Source: Streptomyces novaecaesareae (GTDB taxonomy: Bacteria; Actinomycetota; Actinomycetes; Streptomycetales; Streptomycetaceae). From it: a DNA stretch of 64,000 nt. Below are positions 47,947 to 62,422 of this stretch, piece by piece. The position numbers and the translations under genes were made by a program. The notes beneath the pieces are model-generated. The model was given only the letters and a program-made list of their open reading frames with translations, was not told the origin of the DNA and did no database searches. The stretch spans positions 51,606 through 115,605 of the forward strand of contig NZ_JNWQ01000008.1 in assembly GCF_000716875.1 (NCBI RefSeq), given 5' to 3'. Each line of letters starts with the position of its first letter. The stretch's first letter is position 1.

Positions 47947-49448
47947 TCCCCGGCTCCCGGGGTCTCGGCCCCCGAGGTCCTGGCCGGCCGCACCTGCTCC
48001 AGCGCCTCGGCGACCAGGTCGACGCCCTCGCTGGCCACCACCTTGGCCCGCCAGAACTGCCCGACCCGGGGGGCCTCGACGCCTTCGAGGGTGGTCAGGC
48101 CGTCGGTCTCCGGGGCCTGGTGGGCGGCCCGGCCCTCGACCACGCCGTCCTCGATCGACTCGACCAGCACCACGACCTCGTCGCCGATGCGCTGCTCGGC
48201 CCGCTGGGCGGTCATCTCCTCGGCCAGTCGGCTGAGCCGGTCCAGCCGGTCGGCGATCACGTCCTCGGGCAGCTTGCCGTCGTAGGTCGCGGCCTCGGTG
48301 CCCTCCTCGTCGGAGTAGCCGAAGACGCCGATCGCGTCCAGCCCGGCGTGCGTGACGAAGCGCTCCAGCTCGGCGAAGTCCTCCTCGGTCTCGCCGGGGA
48401 AGCCGACGATGAAGTTGGAGCGGGCGCCGGCCTGCGGGGCCTTGTCGCGGATGGTCTTCAGCAGCTCAAGGAACTGGTCGGTGGAGCCGAAGCGGCGCAT
48501 CCGGCGCAGCACGGCGGGCGCCGAGTGCTGGAAGGACAGGTCGAAGTAGGGCGCCACGTCGGCGATCCCGGTCATCGCGTCGATCAGGCCCGGGCGCATC
48601 TCGGCCGGCTGCAGGTAGGAGACCCGCACCCGCTCGACGCCCTCGATCGCGGCGATCTCGCCGAGCAGCGTCTCCAGCAGCCGGATGTCGCCGAGGTCCT
48701 TGCCGTACGAGGTGTTGTTCTCGCTGACCAGGACGATCTCGCGGACGCCCTGCTCGGCCAGCCACTGGGCCTCGTTCAGCACGTCGGAGGGGCGGCGGGA
48801 GATGAAGGAGCCGCGGAAGGCCGGGATGGCGCAGAAGGAGCAGCGCCGGTCGCAGCCGGAGGCGAGCTTGACCGAGGCGACGGGGTTGTCGTCCAGCCGC
48901 TTGCGCAGGGTGCGCGGGCCGGAGGCCGGGGCGAGGCCCTCGGGCAGGTCGGCGATCGGCTCGGCGGCGGCCTCGGCGCCGTGGCCGGGCAGGGCGACGG
49001 TCTCGGCGGCGGACTGCCGCTCGGCGGGGCTGATCGGCAGCAGCTTGCGGCGGTCGCGCGGGATGTGCGGGGCGTGGTGGCCGCCGGAGAGGATGGTCTG
49101 CAGGCGGTCGGAGATGTCGGCGTAGTCGTCGAAGCCGAGCACGCCGTCGGCCTCGGGCAGCGCGTCGGCGAGCTCCTTGCCGTACCGCTCGGCCATGCAG
49201 CCGACCGCGACGACGGCCTGGGTGCGGCTGTGCCCCTTGAGGTCGTTGGCCTCCAGCAGGGCGTCCACGGAGTCCTTCTTGGCGGCCTCGACGAAGCCGC
49301 AGGTGTTGACGACGGCGACGTCGGCCTCGGCGGCGTCGTCGACGAGCAACCAGCCGTCGGCTTCCAGTCGCCCGGCGAGTTCCTCGGAGTCCACCTCGTT
49401 ACGGGCGCATCCGAGCGTGACAAGGGCGACAGTGCGGCGTTCAGGCAT
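47943..49448 (-). CDS. rimO: Ribosomal protein uS12 methylthiotransferase RimO
   Basis: Radical SAM enzyme of 501 residues that methylthiolates an Asp of ribosomal protein uS12. Cluster cysteines are Cys14 (TLGCARN), Cys50 (NTCGF) and Cys84 (VGCMAE); radical SAM cysteines are Cys199, Cys203, Cys206 ([13 protein letters not shown]). [18 protein letters not shown] and a C-terminal TRAM domain agree with RimO rather than MiaB. A 50-residue Ala-rich insert (about 125-180) is present. ATG 49448 lacks a good ribosome binding site. Confidence 0.95.
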   Translation of the reverse strand: MPERRTVALVTLGCARNEVDSEELAGRLEADGWLLVDDAAEADVAVVNTCGFVEAAKKDSVDALLEANDLKGHSRTQAVVAVGCMAERYGKELADALPEADGVLGFDDYADISDRLQTILSGGHHAPHIPRDRRKLLPISPAERQSAAETVALPGHGAEAAAEPIADLPEGLAPASGPRTLRKRLDDNPVASVKLASGCDRRCSFCAIPAFRGSFISRRPSDVLNEAQWLAEQGVREIVLVSENNTSYGKDLGDIRLLETLLGEIAAIEGVERVRVSYLQPAEMRPGLIDAMTGIADVAPYFDLSFQHSAPAVLRRMRRFGSTDQFLELLKTIRDKAPQAGARSNFIVGFPGETEEDFAELERFVTHAGLDAIGVFGYSDEEGTEAATYDGKLPEDVIADRLDRLSRLAEEMTAQRAEQRIGDEVVVLVESIEDGVVEGRAAHQAPETDGLTTLEGVEAPRVGQFWRAKVVASEGVDLVAEALEQVRPARTSGAETPGAGE

Positions 49449-49544
49449 AGGCCCAAGATTAACGCGCGGCCTCCGGTGCCGTTCGCCCCGGAGGCCGCGC
49501 GCCTCGGATCAGCTGATCATCATGGGGCCCCGCAGCCCCTGTGG

Positions 49545-50408
49545 TCAGCCCGCCTGCGGGTCTCCGGGGGTGTACGTGACGTGCACCACCTGGCCGTCCT
49601 TGCCGAGGAGGCCGAGGTCCTTGCCGTTGACGTACGCGTGCACGGCCCCGCCGTTGCCCAGCACCAGCTTGATCTGCTTGGGGTCGGTGAAGGTCTGGGC
49701 CTGGCTGTCGCTGATGTTGTTCTGGAACAGCGACTTGCCGCTGCCGTCCGTCGCCGAGACCCAGCTGGTGCCCTCGGCGACCAGCTTCACGGTGACCTTG
49801 TCGGCCGGGACGGCGGCGATCGCGGCGGCGCTCGGGGCGGGCGCCGGCGGCTGGACGGCGGGGGTGGTCGCGGGGGCCATCGAGCCGGTGCCGGAGCCGC
49901 TGGGCAGCGGCGCGCTGGCCGAGCCGGTGGTGCCGTGCCCGCTCTTGCCGCTGACCAGGTTGAAGCCGATCAGGGCGACCACGGCGACGATCGCGGCGAC
50001 CATGGCGGCCGCCCAGTTCGGCCGGCCGCGGCTGGGCACCTTGATCGGGCCGCTGTCGATCAGCTGGCCCGCCGGGCGCTTGGAGGCCGGGGAGCCGCCG
50101 TGCGCGGCGTCGTACCGGGCGACCAGCGCCTCGCCGTCCACGCCGACGGCGCGGGCGATCAGGCGGATGTGCCCGCGGGCGTAGAAGTCGCCACCGCAGC
50201 GGCCGAAGTCGTCCTCCTCGACGGCATGGACGATCGGCACCCGGACACGGGTGGCGGTACTCACCTGGTCCACCGTGAGTCCCGCGTCGATCCGGGCGGC
50301 GGACAGCACCCGGCCGATGCTCGGGGCATCGGCCGCGTGTGCCGCGTCGTCGGTCGGCTCGACGGACGACGGGGCGTTCTCGCGGTCGGAGGACTTGCCG
50401 ATGGTCAC
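49545..50408 (-). CDS. RodZ-like helix-turn-helix membrane protein
   Basis: A 287-residue protein with an N-terminal RodZ-type HTH (IGRVLSAARIDAGLTVDQVS, FYARGHIRLIARAVG), one membrane segment (about 132-152), a Pro/Ala/Ser linker and a C-terminal DUF4115-like beta domain (VTVKLVAEGTSWVSATDGSG). RodZ links MreB to the envelope, though Streptomyces forms may act in sporulation septation. GTG 50408 has AAAGG upstream. It sits between ftsK and rimO as in related genomes. Confidence 0.88.
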   Translation of the reverse strand: MTIGKSSDRENAPSSVEPTDDAAHAADAPSIGRVLSAARIDAGLTVDQVSTATRVRVPIVHAVEEDDFGRCGGDFYARGHIRLIARAVGVDGEALVARYDAAHGGSPASKRPAGQLIDSGPIKVPSRGRPNWAAAMVAAIVAVVALIGFNLVSGKSGHGTTGSASAPLPSGSGTGSMAPATTPAVQPPAPAPSAAAIAAVPADKVTVKLVAEGTSWVSATDGSGKSLFQNNISDSQAQTFTDPKQIKLVLGNGGAVHAYVNGKDLGLLGKDGQVVHVTYTPGDPQAG

Positions 50409-50708
50409 GGGGCACGCCTTTCGAGCGGATGGCCACCTGCTGGGGAACAGTCTAGGGGCGTGGACGGATCGTTTCTCAAGCGGAGAGGGCCCGAATGCGC
50501 GCACCCGCTCCGGCCGGAGGCCGGCACCCCACTGACCGGGCGTCAGCGGAGCCGCGCGCAAGACCCCGCGGTCCGCTTTCCGCCCTGTGACGCGGTGTAC
50601 GGACGTTCGGTTCCCCACACCGCGCCTACCCTCCTCCGAACGAGTGACACCCCGCCCGGGACACGGGCCCGGAGGGAGGACACGGCCCGTCAGCCCCACG
50701 GGCACCCC
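50409..50708. other. ftsK-rodZ intergenic region
   Basis: 300 bases without a gene. An inverted repeat ACGGGCC (50663-50669) and GGCCCGT (50684-50690) lies just after the ftsK stop and may act as a terminator without a T run. The part nearer 50450 should hold the promoter of the RodZ-like gene. Confidence 0.5.
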
Positions 50709-53387
50709 TCAGCCCCGCAGGGTCAGCAGCACCCCGTCGAGCTCGTCCGGCTTCACCAGGACGTCGCGGGCCTTCGAGCCCTCGCTGGGCCCGACGATCC
50801 CGCGCGACTCCATCAGGTCCATCAGCCGGCCCGCCTTGGCGAAGCCGACCCGGAGCTTGCGCTGGAGCATCGAGGTCGAGCCGAACTGGGTGGAGACGAC
50901 CAGCTCGGCCGCCTGGATGAGGAGGTCCAGGTCGTCGCCGATCTCCTCGTCGATCTCCTTCTTCGGCCCGCCGCCGACCGTCACGTCGTCCCGGTAGACG
51001 GCGCTCAGCTGGTCCTTGCAGTGCTGCACCACCTTGGCGATCTCCGCCTCGGTGACGAACGCGCCCTGCATCCGGATCGGCTTGCTGGCGCCCATCGGCA
51101 GGAAGAGCGCGTCGCCCTTGCCGATCAGCTTCTCCGCGCCGGGCTGGTCCAGGATGACGCGGGAGTCGGCCATCGCGGAGGTCGCGAAGGCCAGCCGGGA
51201 CGGCACGTTGGCCTTGATCAGGCCGGTGACCACGTCCACCGAGGGCCGCTGGGTGGCGAGCACCAGGTGGATGCCGGCCGCGCGGGCCAGCTGGGTGATC
51301 CGGACCACCGAGTCCTCGACGTCGCGCGGCGCGACCATCATCAGGTCGGCCAGCTCGTCGACGATCACCAGCAGGTACGGGTACGGCCGCAGCTCCCGCT
51401 CGCTGCCCAGCGGCGGGGTGACCTTGCCGGCCCGCACCGCCGCGTTGAAGTCGTCCACGTGCCGGAAGCCGTACGCCGCGAGGTCGTCGTAGCGCATGTC
51501 CATCTCGCGCACCACCCACTGGAGGGCCTCGGCGGCCTTCTTGGGGTTGGTGATGATCGGCGTGATCAGGTGCGGGATGCCCTCGTACGCGGTCAGCTCG
51601 ACCCGCTTGGGGTCGACCAGCACCATCCGGACCTCGTCCGGGGTGGCCCGGGCGAGGATCGAGGTGATCAGGCAGTTGATGCAGGACGACTTGCCCGCAC
51701 CGGTCGCGCCGGCCACCAGGATGTGCGGCATCTTGGCGAGGTTGGCCATCACGGTGTGGCCCTCGACGTCCTTGCCCATGCCGACGACCATCGGGTGGGT
51801 GTCCTCGGCGGCCGTGCGCGAGCGCAGCAGGTCGCCGAGGTTGACCATCTCGCGGTCCCGGTTGGGGATCTCGATGCCGACCGCGGACTTGCCCGGGATC
51901 GGGCTGATGATCCGCACGTCCGGGCTGGCGACCGCGTACGCGATGTTCTTGGCGAGCGCGGTGATCCGCTCCACCTTGACGGCCGGGCCGAGCTCGACCT
52001 CGTAGCGGGTGACCGTCGGGCCCCGGGTGAAGCCGGTGACCCGGGCGTCCACCTTGAACTCGGAGAAGGTGCCGGTGAGCTGGGCGACCACCTCGTCGTT
52101 GAGGGCGCTGCGGGCCTTGGCCGGGCCGCCGCGCTCCAGCAGGTCGAGGGGGGGCAGCGCGTAGGTGGTGTCGCCGGCGAGCTGGAGCTGCTCCATCCGC
52201 ACCGGCGCCGGGCCGTGCTCCTCGGGCGCGCCCGGGCCCGCGCCGCGGGCGGCCGGGACGACGGGCTCCTCCGGCGGGGCGGTGCGGTCCTGCACCTGGT
52301 GCATCATGTCCGCCACCGCGGAGGAGGCGGGCACGCCGTAGACCAGCGCGCCGTCCAGGTCGGCGGCCGCGCCGGCGGCGAGGTTGCGGGTGGCGTACGG
52401 GTCCGACGGTTCCTTGTCCAGGGAGACCCTGACGGCCTCCGCCGGGTCCTCCGGGTCGACCTGCTTGCGCCGACGGCGGCGCCGGCGGGCGGCCACCTCG
52501 TCCGTCGGGTCGTCACCACCGGGGTCCACGGTGAACGGCAGGGCGTCGGGGTCGGCGTCCTCCGGCGGATCGGTGGACAGCTCGCGCTCCGGCGTACGCC
52601 CCCCGCGGAGCTCGTCGTCCGGCCCGGGCTCGACCACGCCGAGCCGTATGCCGATCGCCCGCAGCCGCTCCGGGATGCGGTTGACCGGGGTGGCGGTGAC
52701 CACCAGCAGGCCGAAGAAGGCCAGCAGCAGGAGCAGCGGCACGGCGAGCGCCGGGCCCGCGGCGGCCAGCATCGGGGTGGACACGGCCCAGCCGAGGATG
52801 CCGCCGGCCGCCCTTATCCGGGAGGCGCCGCTGCCCATCACGGGCGCGCCGCAGCCGATGTGGACCAGACCGAGGACCCCGACCAGCAGCGTGGTCAGCC
52901 CGATCATGATCCGGCCGTTGGCCTCCGGCAGGTCCGGGTGGCGCCAGATCCGGATCGCGATCCCGGCCAGCAGGAACGGCACCAGAACGTCGAGCCGGCC
53001 GAACAGCCCGGACACCACGGCGGTGGCCGCGTCGTTCAGCCAGCCCTTCTCGCTGAACCAGGTGCCGGCGGCGGTGGCCAGCGCGAGCGCGAACAGCAGC
53101 AGGCCCACGCCGTCCTTGCGGTGGGCCGGGTCGAGGTTCTTGGCGCCGTGGCCGAAGCCCCGGAAGATCGCGGCGATCGGGCTCGCGAGCGCGTTCAGCG
53201 CGCTCATCAGGACCGAGCGGGACGGCGGCGCCGGCGGTGCGGGCTTGGCCGCCGCCTTCTTCGCGGGGGCCGCCTTCCGGGCCGCGGCCTTCTTCGCGGG
53301 CGGCTTGCCGGGGGCCTTCGCCGCGGCCTTCTTGGCCGGTCCCGGACTCGTCTTACGTGCTGCGTTCCCGGGCGTACGAGTGGCCAT
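50709..53387 (-). CDS. ftsK: DNA translocase FtsK
   Basis: Septal DNA pump of 892 residues. A Lys/Ala/Pro-rich start (residues 1-58) is followed by membrane segments (about 93-250), an acidic linker (about 260-430), and the motor with Walker A AGATGAGKSS, Walker B LLVIVDELADLMM and LVLATQRPSVDV. The last 65 residues form the winged-helix gamma domain that reads KOPS-like sites (GSTSMLQRKLRVGFAKAGRL). Size is near that of S. coelicolor FtsK. ATG 53387 has a weak site. Confidence 0.95.
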   Translation of the reverse strand: MATRTPGNAARKTSPGPAKKAAAKAPGKPPAKKAAARKAAPAKKAAAKPAPPAPPSRSVLMSALNALASPIAAIFRGFGHGAKNLDPAHRKDGVGLLLFALALATAAGTWFSEKGWLNDAATAVVSGLFGRLDVLVPFLLAGIAIRIWRHPDLPEANGRIMIGLTTLLVGVLGLVHIGCGAPVMGSGASRIRAAGGILGWAVSTPMLAAAGPALAVPLLLLLAFFGLLVVTATPVNRIPERLRAIGIRLGVVEPGPDDELRGGRTPERELSTDPPEDADPDALPFTVDPGGDDPTDEVAARRRRRRRKQVDPEDPAEAVRVSLDKEPSDPYATRNLAAGAAADLDGALVYGVPASSAVADMMHQVQDRTAPPEEPVVPAARGAGPGAPEEHGPAPVRMEQLQLAGDTTYALPPLDLLERGGPAKARSALNDEVVAQLTGTFSEFKVDARVTGFTRGPTVTRYEVELGPAVKVERITALAKNIAYAVASPDVRIISPIPGKSAVGIEIPNRDREMVNLGDLLRSRTAAEDTHPMVVGMGKDVEGHTVMANLAKMPHILVAGATGAGKSSCINCLITSILARATPDEVRMVLVDPKRVELTAYEGIPHLITPIITNPKKAAEALQWVVREMDMRYDDLAAYGFRHVDDFNAAVRAGKVTPPLGSERELRPYPYLLVIVDELADLMMVAPRDVEDSVVRITQLARAAGIHLVLATQRPSVDVVTGLIKANVPSRLAFATSAMADSRVILDQPGAEKLIGKGDALFLPMGASKPIRMQGAFVTEAEIAKVVQHCKDQLSAVYRDDVTVGGGPKKEIDEEIGDDLDLLIQAAELVVSTQFGSTSMLQRKLRVGFAKAGRLMDLMESRGIVGPSEGSKARDVLVKPDELDGVLLTLRG

Positions 53388-53534
53388 GGGTCAGCAGCCT
53401 ACCGGTGCGGACCACCGGTGCACATGCGCCCGAGCCGGGCCGCCCGGACGTGTCGCAGACACACCGTCACCCTGACCGGGATTCACCCGCGCGCAGCACC
53501 GAACCACCCGGACGGGTGAGCGTCCGGCCGGAGA

Positions 53535-54170
53535 TCAGGGGCTTCCCGGGCGCATCGCGTCCAGCGCCCGGCGCAGTCCGGCGAGCTTGCGCTCCAGGTG
53601 CGCGGCGGTCGCGCCCACCCCGGCGTCCTCGACCCCGTCCAGCTGCTTGCCGAGCGACTCCGCCTGCTCCTCGACGGCCGCCAGTCGCGCGGACAGCTCG
53701 CCCAGCAGCACCCCGCCGAGGGCCGGCTCGCCGCCGCCCGCCTCCAGCTGCAGCCGCAGCAGCGCGGCCTGCTCCTTCAGCTGGCAGTTCTTCACGTACA
53801 GGTCGACGAAGACGGAGACCTTGGCGCGCAGCACCCACGGGTCGAAGGGCTTGGAGATGTAGTCCACGGCCCCGGCCGCGTAGCCGCGGAAGGTGTGGTG
53901 CGGACCGTGGTTGAGCGCGGTCAGGAAGATGATCGGGATGTCCCGGGTGCGCTCGCGGCGCTTGATGTGGGCGGCGGTCTCGAAGCCGTCCATCCCGGGC
54001 ATCTGGACGTCCAGCAGGATCACCGCGAAGTCGTCGGTGAGCAGCGCCTTGAGCGCCTCCTCGCCGGACGCGGCACGCACCAGCGTCTGGTCCAGGGCCG
54101 AGAGGATCGCCTCCAGCGCCAGCAGGTTCTCCGGTCGGTCGTCGACCAGGAGGATCTTCGCCTTCTGCAT
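53535..54170 (-). CDS. osaB: Response regulator OsaB (receiver plus coiled coil)
   Basis: A 211-residue regulator with a receiver domain only: MQKAKILLVDDRPENLLALE, phospho-acceptor Asp54 (LLDVQMPGMDG) and Lys in DYISKPFDPW. No DNA-binding domain follows; instead residues about 125-210 are Leu/Ala/Glu-rich and predicted coiled coil. This is the layout of S. coelicolor OsaB, required for osmoadaptation downstream of the OsaA kinase. ATG 54170 has AGGAGGG about 10 bases upstream. It is separated from osaA by 297 bases, so it probably has its own promoter. Confidence 0.9.
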   Translation of the reverse strand: MQKAKILLVDDRPENLLALEAILSALDQTLVRAASGEEALKALLTDDFAVILLDVQMPGMDGFETAAHIKRRERTRDIPIIFLTALNHGPHHTFRGYAAGAVDYISKPFDPWVLRAKVSVFVDLYVKNCQLKEQAALLRLQLEAGGGEPALGGVLLGELSARLAAVEEQAESLGKQLDGVEDAGVGATAAHLERKLAGLRRALDAMRPGSP

Positions 54171-54467
54171 CAGGGCTCGCCCTCCTGTCGCCTGCCTGCC
54201 GCCCGGTGCAGGCACCCGCGTACTGCCCACCGCTACCCCGGTCATGCTAGCCGCACCCCCTCGCCCGGCACATCGCTCCGTCGTGACCCGATCCGGAGCG
54301 GCGCGCGGCCAGTGCTCCGGCGTACGCTCAGCAGGGCGTCGCCATCCGGTCACTGTTCGCAACGATCGGTGACCCTACCCGGTTCCCGGGCCCGACCGCC
54401 AGCAAACCGACCGACCGGCAGGCGCGAACCCGGGTGCCCGGCCCGGGGTACGCGCCTCTCCCGGAGC
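54171..54467. other. osaA-osaB intergenic region
   Basis: 297 bases without a gene. An inverted repeat GGTCAC (54348-54353) and GTGACC (54369-54374) is the clearest element. Two GGGTAG sequences on the minus strand resemble SigB -10 elements but lack a correctly spaced -35, so I do not call a SigB promoter. Confidence 0.45.
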
Positions 54468-59153
<4,686 letters not shown>

Positions 59154-59567
59154 CGGGCCCCTCCCACATCGTGAACTGTCCGGTGACCGCCCGTGCCGGG
59201 CCCGGCACGCGCCCGGGCACCGGCCCGGCTGGGCTGCGTACCGGCGGCCTGCGGCGCACCGGCACCCACACGACCGTACTGCTCGTACCCGTCGTCGCGG
59301 ACCCCCCAGTCTGGCAGCACCCGCGCCGGGTGCACGGCCGGTTACGCACGGAAAGTAGCGCACCGTCCGAAACAGGTGGGCAGAATCACCCTCAGGTGCC
59401 TGTTTCGGCTCCCCGCCCCCACGGGGTACCAAGCGGAAAGTAGGGTGGAGCGCTGCACCGGGCCACGACCCGACCCAGCGCCGCCGCTCATCCCGACGGC
59501 GCGCACGGGGAAGTCGGCGCCGCACCCCGGACAGCCAGGGCAAGAGCAGCAGAGGAGAAGTGGCAAC
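59154..59567. promoter_or_regulatory. Divergent osaA-osaC control region
   Basis: A 414-base shared region. CCGAAACAGG (59367-59376) and CCTGTTTCGG (59399-59408) form a perfect 10-bp inverted repeat with a 22-base spacer, either a terminator-like hairpin or a paired operator. CGGAAAGTAG is repeated directly at 59350 and 59434. GGGTAC at 59424-59429 resembles a SigB -10, but the nearest -35-like GTTT is 18 bases away instead of 14-16. Confidence 0.55.
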
Positions 59568-62129
59568 GTGGTCACCGCGCGCGCAGCCGCCACCTTCGAC
59601 CCCGACGGCAGGTCCGCGGCGGCCGCCCGGGGCTTCGTCCGGGACGCGCTGCTCGGCTGGGGCCTGCCCGAGGTCGTGGACGACGCGGTCGTGCTGGTCA
59701 GCGAACTGGTCACCAACGCCGTCGTGCACGCCGGCACCCCCGCCGAGGTCTGCTGCCTGCGCGAGGAGGAGACCGTCCGGATCGAGGTCACCGACCGCCA
59801 CCCCGAACGCGGCCTGCCCTCCCTCGGTGACGGGCCCGTCACCGCCTCCGACCGCTACGCCGACCCCGACGGCGAGGGCGGCCGCGGCCTGCTGATGTGC
59901 TCCGCCCTCGCCGAGCGGTGGGGCGTCGAGTACGGGGCCGGCCGGAAGACCGTCTGGTTCCGCCTCACCCTGCCCGCACACGTGCTCGGCACCCGCTACG
60001 CCGTTCCCGCCACCCCCGGCAGCGACCTGCCCAGCGGCCCCGGCCCGGTGCACGTCGCCGTCGTCCAACTCGACGAGGACGGCCGCGTCCTGGCCTGGAA
60101 CCCGGACGCCGAGGCGCTCTTCCGGTACCCCGCCGGCGCCGTCCTCGGCCGCCCCTGGGCCGACCTCGCCGTCTGGCCGCAGACCTCCGACCGCGGCCTC
60201 GGCCTGACCGACACCCTGCGGCTGGCCCGCTGGGAGGGCGGCTACGGGATCCGCCGCCAGGACGGCTGCGAGGTCGAGGTGTACGGCGTCCAGGTGCGCG
60301 TGCGCGACACCGTGGGCGTCCCCTCCACCCTCTGCCTGCTCGTCCTCGAACCCGACCGCGCCGTCCTGCGCTCCCCCGCCCGCGCCCTGCCCGGCGAACG
60401 CCCCGACCCGGTCGGCCCCAGACTCGACCTGCTGGCCGGCCCGGTCGCCACCGACGACCTCGACACCCTGCTGCAGCGCACCGTCGAACGCGCCCGCGAC
60501 CTGCTCGACGGCGACGCCGCCTACCTGCTGCTCACCACCGACGACGAGGCCGAGTTCGAGGTCCGCGCCGCCACCGGCCTCACCTCGGGACACCGCCGGC
60601 ACACCCGCTTCCCGGTCGAGACCGGCAACCGCTACGACTCCGCCCGGCTGCCCTCCGTCCACGAGGACCTCGCCACCCGCCCCACCGGCCTGCCCCTGCT
60701 CTCCGACAGCGGCATGCGCTCCCTGCTCACCGTCCCGCTCAAGGTCGAGGGCCGCCTGATCGGCTCGCTCGGCATCGCCGCCACCTCGCCCGGCCGCTAC
60801 GACAACGAGGACGCGCTGCGCCTGCAGTTCGCCGCCGACCGGGTCGCCCTCGCCGTCGAGAGCACCCGGCTGACGGAGCTCGAACGGCTGCGCCGCGGCT
60901 CGCTCTCCTTCCTCGTCGAGGCCTCCGACCTGCTGGCGGGCACCCTCGAACACGAGCAGACCCTCGCGCTGATGGCCCAGATGGCCGTCCCCACCCTCGC
61001 CTCCTGGTGCGCCGTCTACACCACCGCCGACCACGCCTCCCCGGCCCGGCTCGCCTTCGTCCTGCACGAGGACGAGGACCGCATCGACCCGCTGCGCGCC
61101 CTGCTCGACAAGACCCCCGCCCCCGAGGCCGGCCCCAGCCACGGCGTCCGCTTCTGGACGGCCCCCGCCGACGCCGCCGAGGCCGGCGGACTCACCGACA
61201 GCCCCGAACTCGCCGGCCTGCTCGGCGAGACCGTCGCCATCGCGCTGACCGCCCGCAACCGCGTCATCGGCCTGCTGGCCCTCGGCGTCCCGGCCGGCGT
61301 CCGGTTCCGCCAGGAGATCCTCGAACTCGCCGAGGACCTCTCCCGCCGCGCCGCCCTCGCCCTCGACAACTCCCGCCTCTACTCCGAGCGCACCGCCACC
61401 AGCCAGGCCCTGCAGCGCAGCCTGCTCCCGCCCGACCTGCCCGAGATCCCGGGCGTCGAAGTGGACGTCTACTACCAGGCCGCCGGCGAGGGCAACGAGG
61501 TCGGCGGGGACTTCTACGACCTGTTCACCATCCGCGAGGGCACCTACGGCTTCGCCATCGGCGACGTCTGCGGCACCGGCCCCGAGGCCGCCTCGGTCAC
61601 CGGCCTGGCCCGGCACTCGCTGCGGCTGCTCGCCCGCGAGGGCCTGGACGCCCCGCAGGTGCTCCGCCGCCTCAACGCGGCCATCCTGGACGAGGGTTCG
61701 CGCAGCCGCTTCCTCACCCTGCTCTACGGCGAACTGACACCCCGCCCGGACGGCAGCACCGAACTCTCCCTGGTCTGCGCCGGCCACCCGCTCCCGCTGC
61801 GGCTGCGCACCGACGGCCGGGTCGACCGCGCCGCCACCCCGCAGCCGCTGCTCGGCGTCATGGACGACCTCGACCTCACCGCCGAGACCCTGGTGCTCTC
61901 CCCCGGCGAGGTCCTGCTGTGCGTCACCGACGGCGTCACCGAACGCCGGGAGGGCCGGCGGATGCTGGGCGACGACGGCCTCGCCGAGGTGCTCACCGGT
62001 TGCACCGGCCTGACCGCCGGCGCCGTCGCGGCCCGCGTCCAGCGCGCCGTCGAGCGCTTCGCCCCCGAGCCGCCGTCCGACGACATGGCGATCCTGACCC
62101 TGCGGGTGCCGAACCAGCGCCAGTCCTGA
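59568..62129 (+). CDS. osaC: OsaC-like multidomain PP2C phosphatase/anti-sigma regulator
   Basis: An 853-residue regulator combining an RsbW-type HATPase (about 15-130; VVLVSELVTNAVVHAGTP, GEGGRGLLMCSALAERWG), a PAS domain (about 155-270), two GAF domains (about 300-440 and 460-605) and a SpoIIE/RsbU-type PP2C phosphatase (about 620-853; EVGGDFYDLF, IGDVCGTGPEAASVTGLAR, PSDDMAIL). The order matches S. coelicolor OsaC, reported to damp SigB after osmotic stress. GTG 59568 has GAGGAG about 10 bases upstream. The metal-binding Asp residues of the phosphatase are present, so it should be active. Confidence 0.9.
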   Translation: MVTARAAATFDPDGRSAAAARGFVRDALLGWGLPEVVDDAVVLVSELVTNAVVHAGTPAEVCCLREEETVRIEVTDRHPERGLPSLGDGPVTASDRYADPDGEGGRGLLMCSALAERWGVEYGAGRKTVWFRLTLPAHVLGTRYAVPATPGSDLPSGPGPVHVAVVQLDEDGRVLAWNPDAEALFRYPAGAVLGRPWADLAVWPQTSDRGLGLTDTLRLARWEGGYGIRRQDGCEVEVYGVQVRVRDTVGVPSTLCLLVLEPDRAVLRSPARALPGERPDPVGPRLDLLAGPVATDDLDTLLQRTVERARDLLDGDAAYLLLTTDDEAEFEVRAATGLTSGHRRHTRFPVETGNRYDSARLPSVHEDLATRPTGLPLLSDSGMRSLLTVPLKVEGRLIGSLGIAATSPGRYDNEDALRLQFAADRVALAVESTRLTELERLRRGSLSFLVEASDLLAGTLEHEQTLALMAQMAVPTLASWCAVYTTADHASPARLAFVLHEDEDRIDPLRALLDKTPAPEAGPSHGVRFWTAPADAAEAGGLTDSPELAGLLGETVAIALTARNRVIGLLALGVPAGVRFRQEILELAEDLSRRAALALDNSRLYSERTATSQALQRSLLPPDLPEIPGVEVDVYYQAAGEGNEVGGDFYDLFTIREGTYGFAIGDVCGTGPEAASVTGLARHSLRLLAREGLDAPQVLRRLNAAILDEGSRSRFLTLLYGELTPRPDGSTELSLVCAGHPLPLRLRTDGRVDRAATPQPLLGVMDDLDLTAETLVLSPGEVLLCVTDGVTERREGRRMLGDDGLAEVLTGCTGLTAGAVAARVQRAVERFAPEPPSDDMAILTLRVPNQRQS

Positions 62130-62422
62130 GCGGTCGCCGACCCCTCGGCGCTCCACGTGCTGGTGAGCACTCCGCAGCTGACGCAGTCACAAATTGTTAT
62201 CTTCACAATGGTACAAGCGCCCGCGGTCGGGTAGACCGATCCCACCGGGGAATCCACCCGGCGGGGACGTGACCAGCGGCTCTCCGCTGGCCCATCACTT
62301 CTGACCGCAGCCCGCGCACGCTCACAGCCGTGCGCCCTCGGCGCGGTCGCGCGCATCCACTCGTCGACACCACACCACAGCGTCACTGCGCCCTGCGCGC
62401 GCCACAGTGAAAGGAGCCTCCG
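62130..62422. other. Region between osaC and the acetate-transporter gene
   Basis: 293 bases without a gene. A hairpin CCAGCGG-CTCT-CCGCTGG (62273-62290) may end osaC transcription or attenuate the next gene. An A/T-rich island at 62187-62217 contains the inverted repeat ATTGT-N7-ACAAT (62193-62209), unusual in this GC-rich DNA and likely to hold the promoter or an operator of the gene at 62423. Confidence 0.5.

Noticed and set aside
48120..53519. Plus-strand open frame of 1799 codons opposite rimO, the RodZ-like gene and ftsK
   Set aside because: Composition is His/Gln/Val/Gly/Leu-rich shadow sequence; the minus-strand genes have complete motifs.
59402..59429. SigB promoter GTTT-N18-GGGTAC before osaC
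   Set aside because: The spacer is 18 bases rather than 14-16; kept only as a possible element of the control region.
59154..62156. Extension of the osaA frame upstream across the whole of osaC
   Set aside because: The added sequence is antisense to osaC; TTG 59153 has a good ribosome binding site and begins the family sequence.
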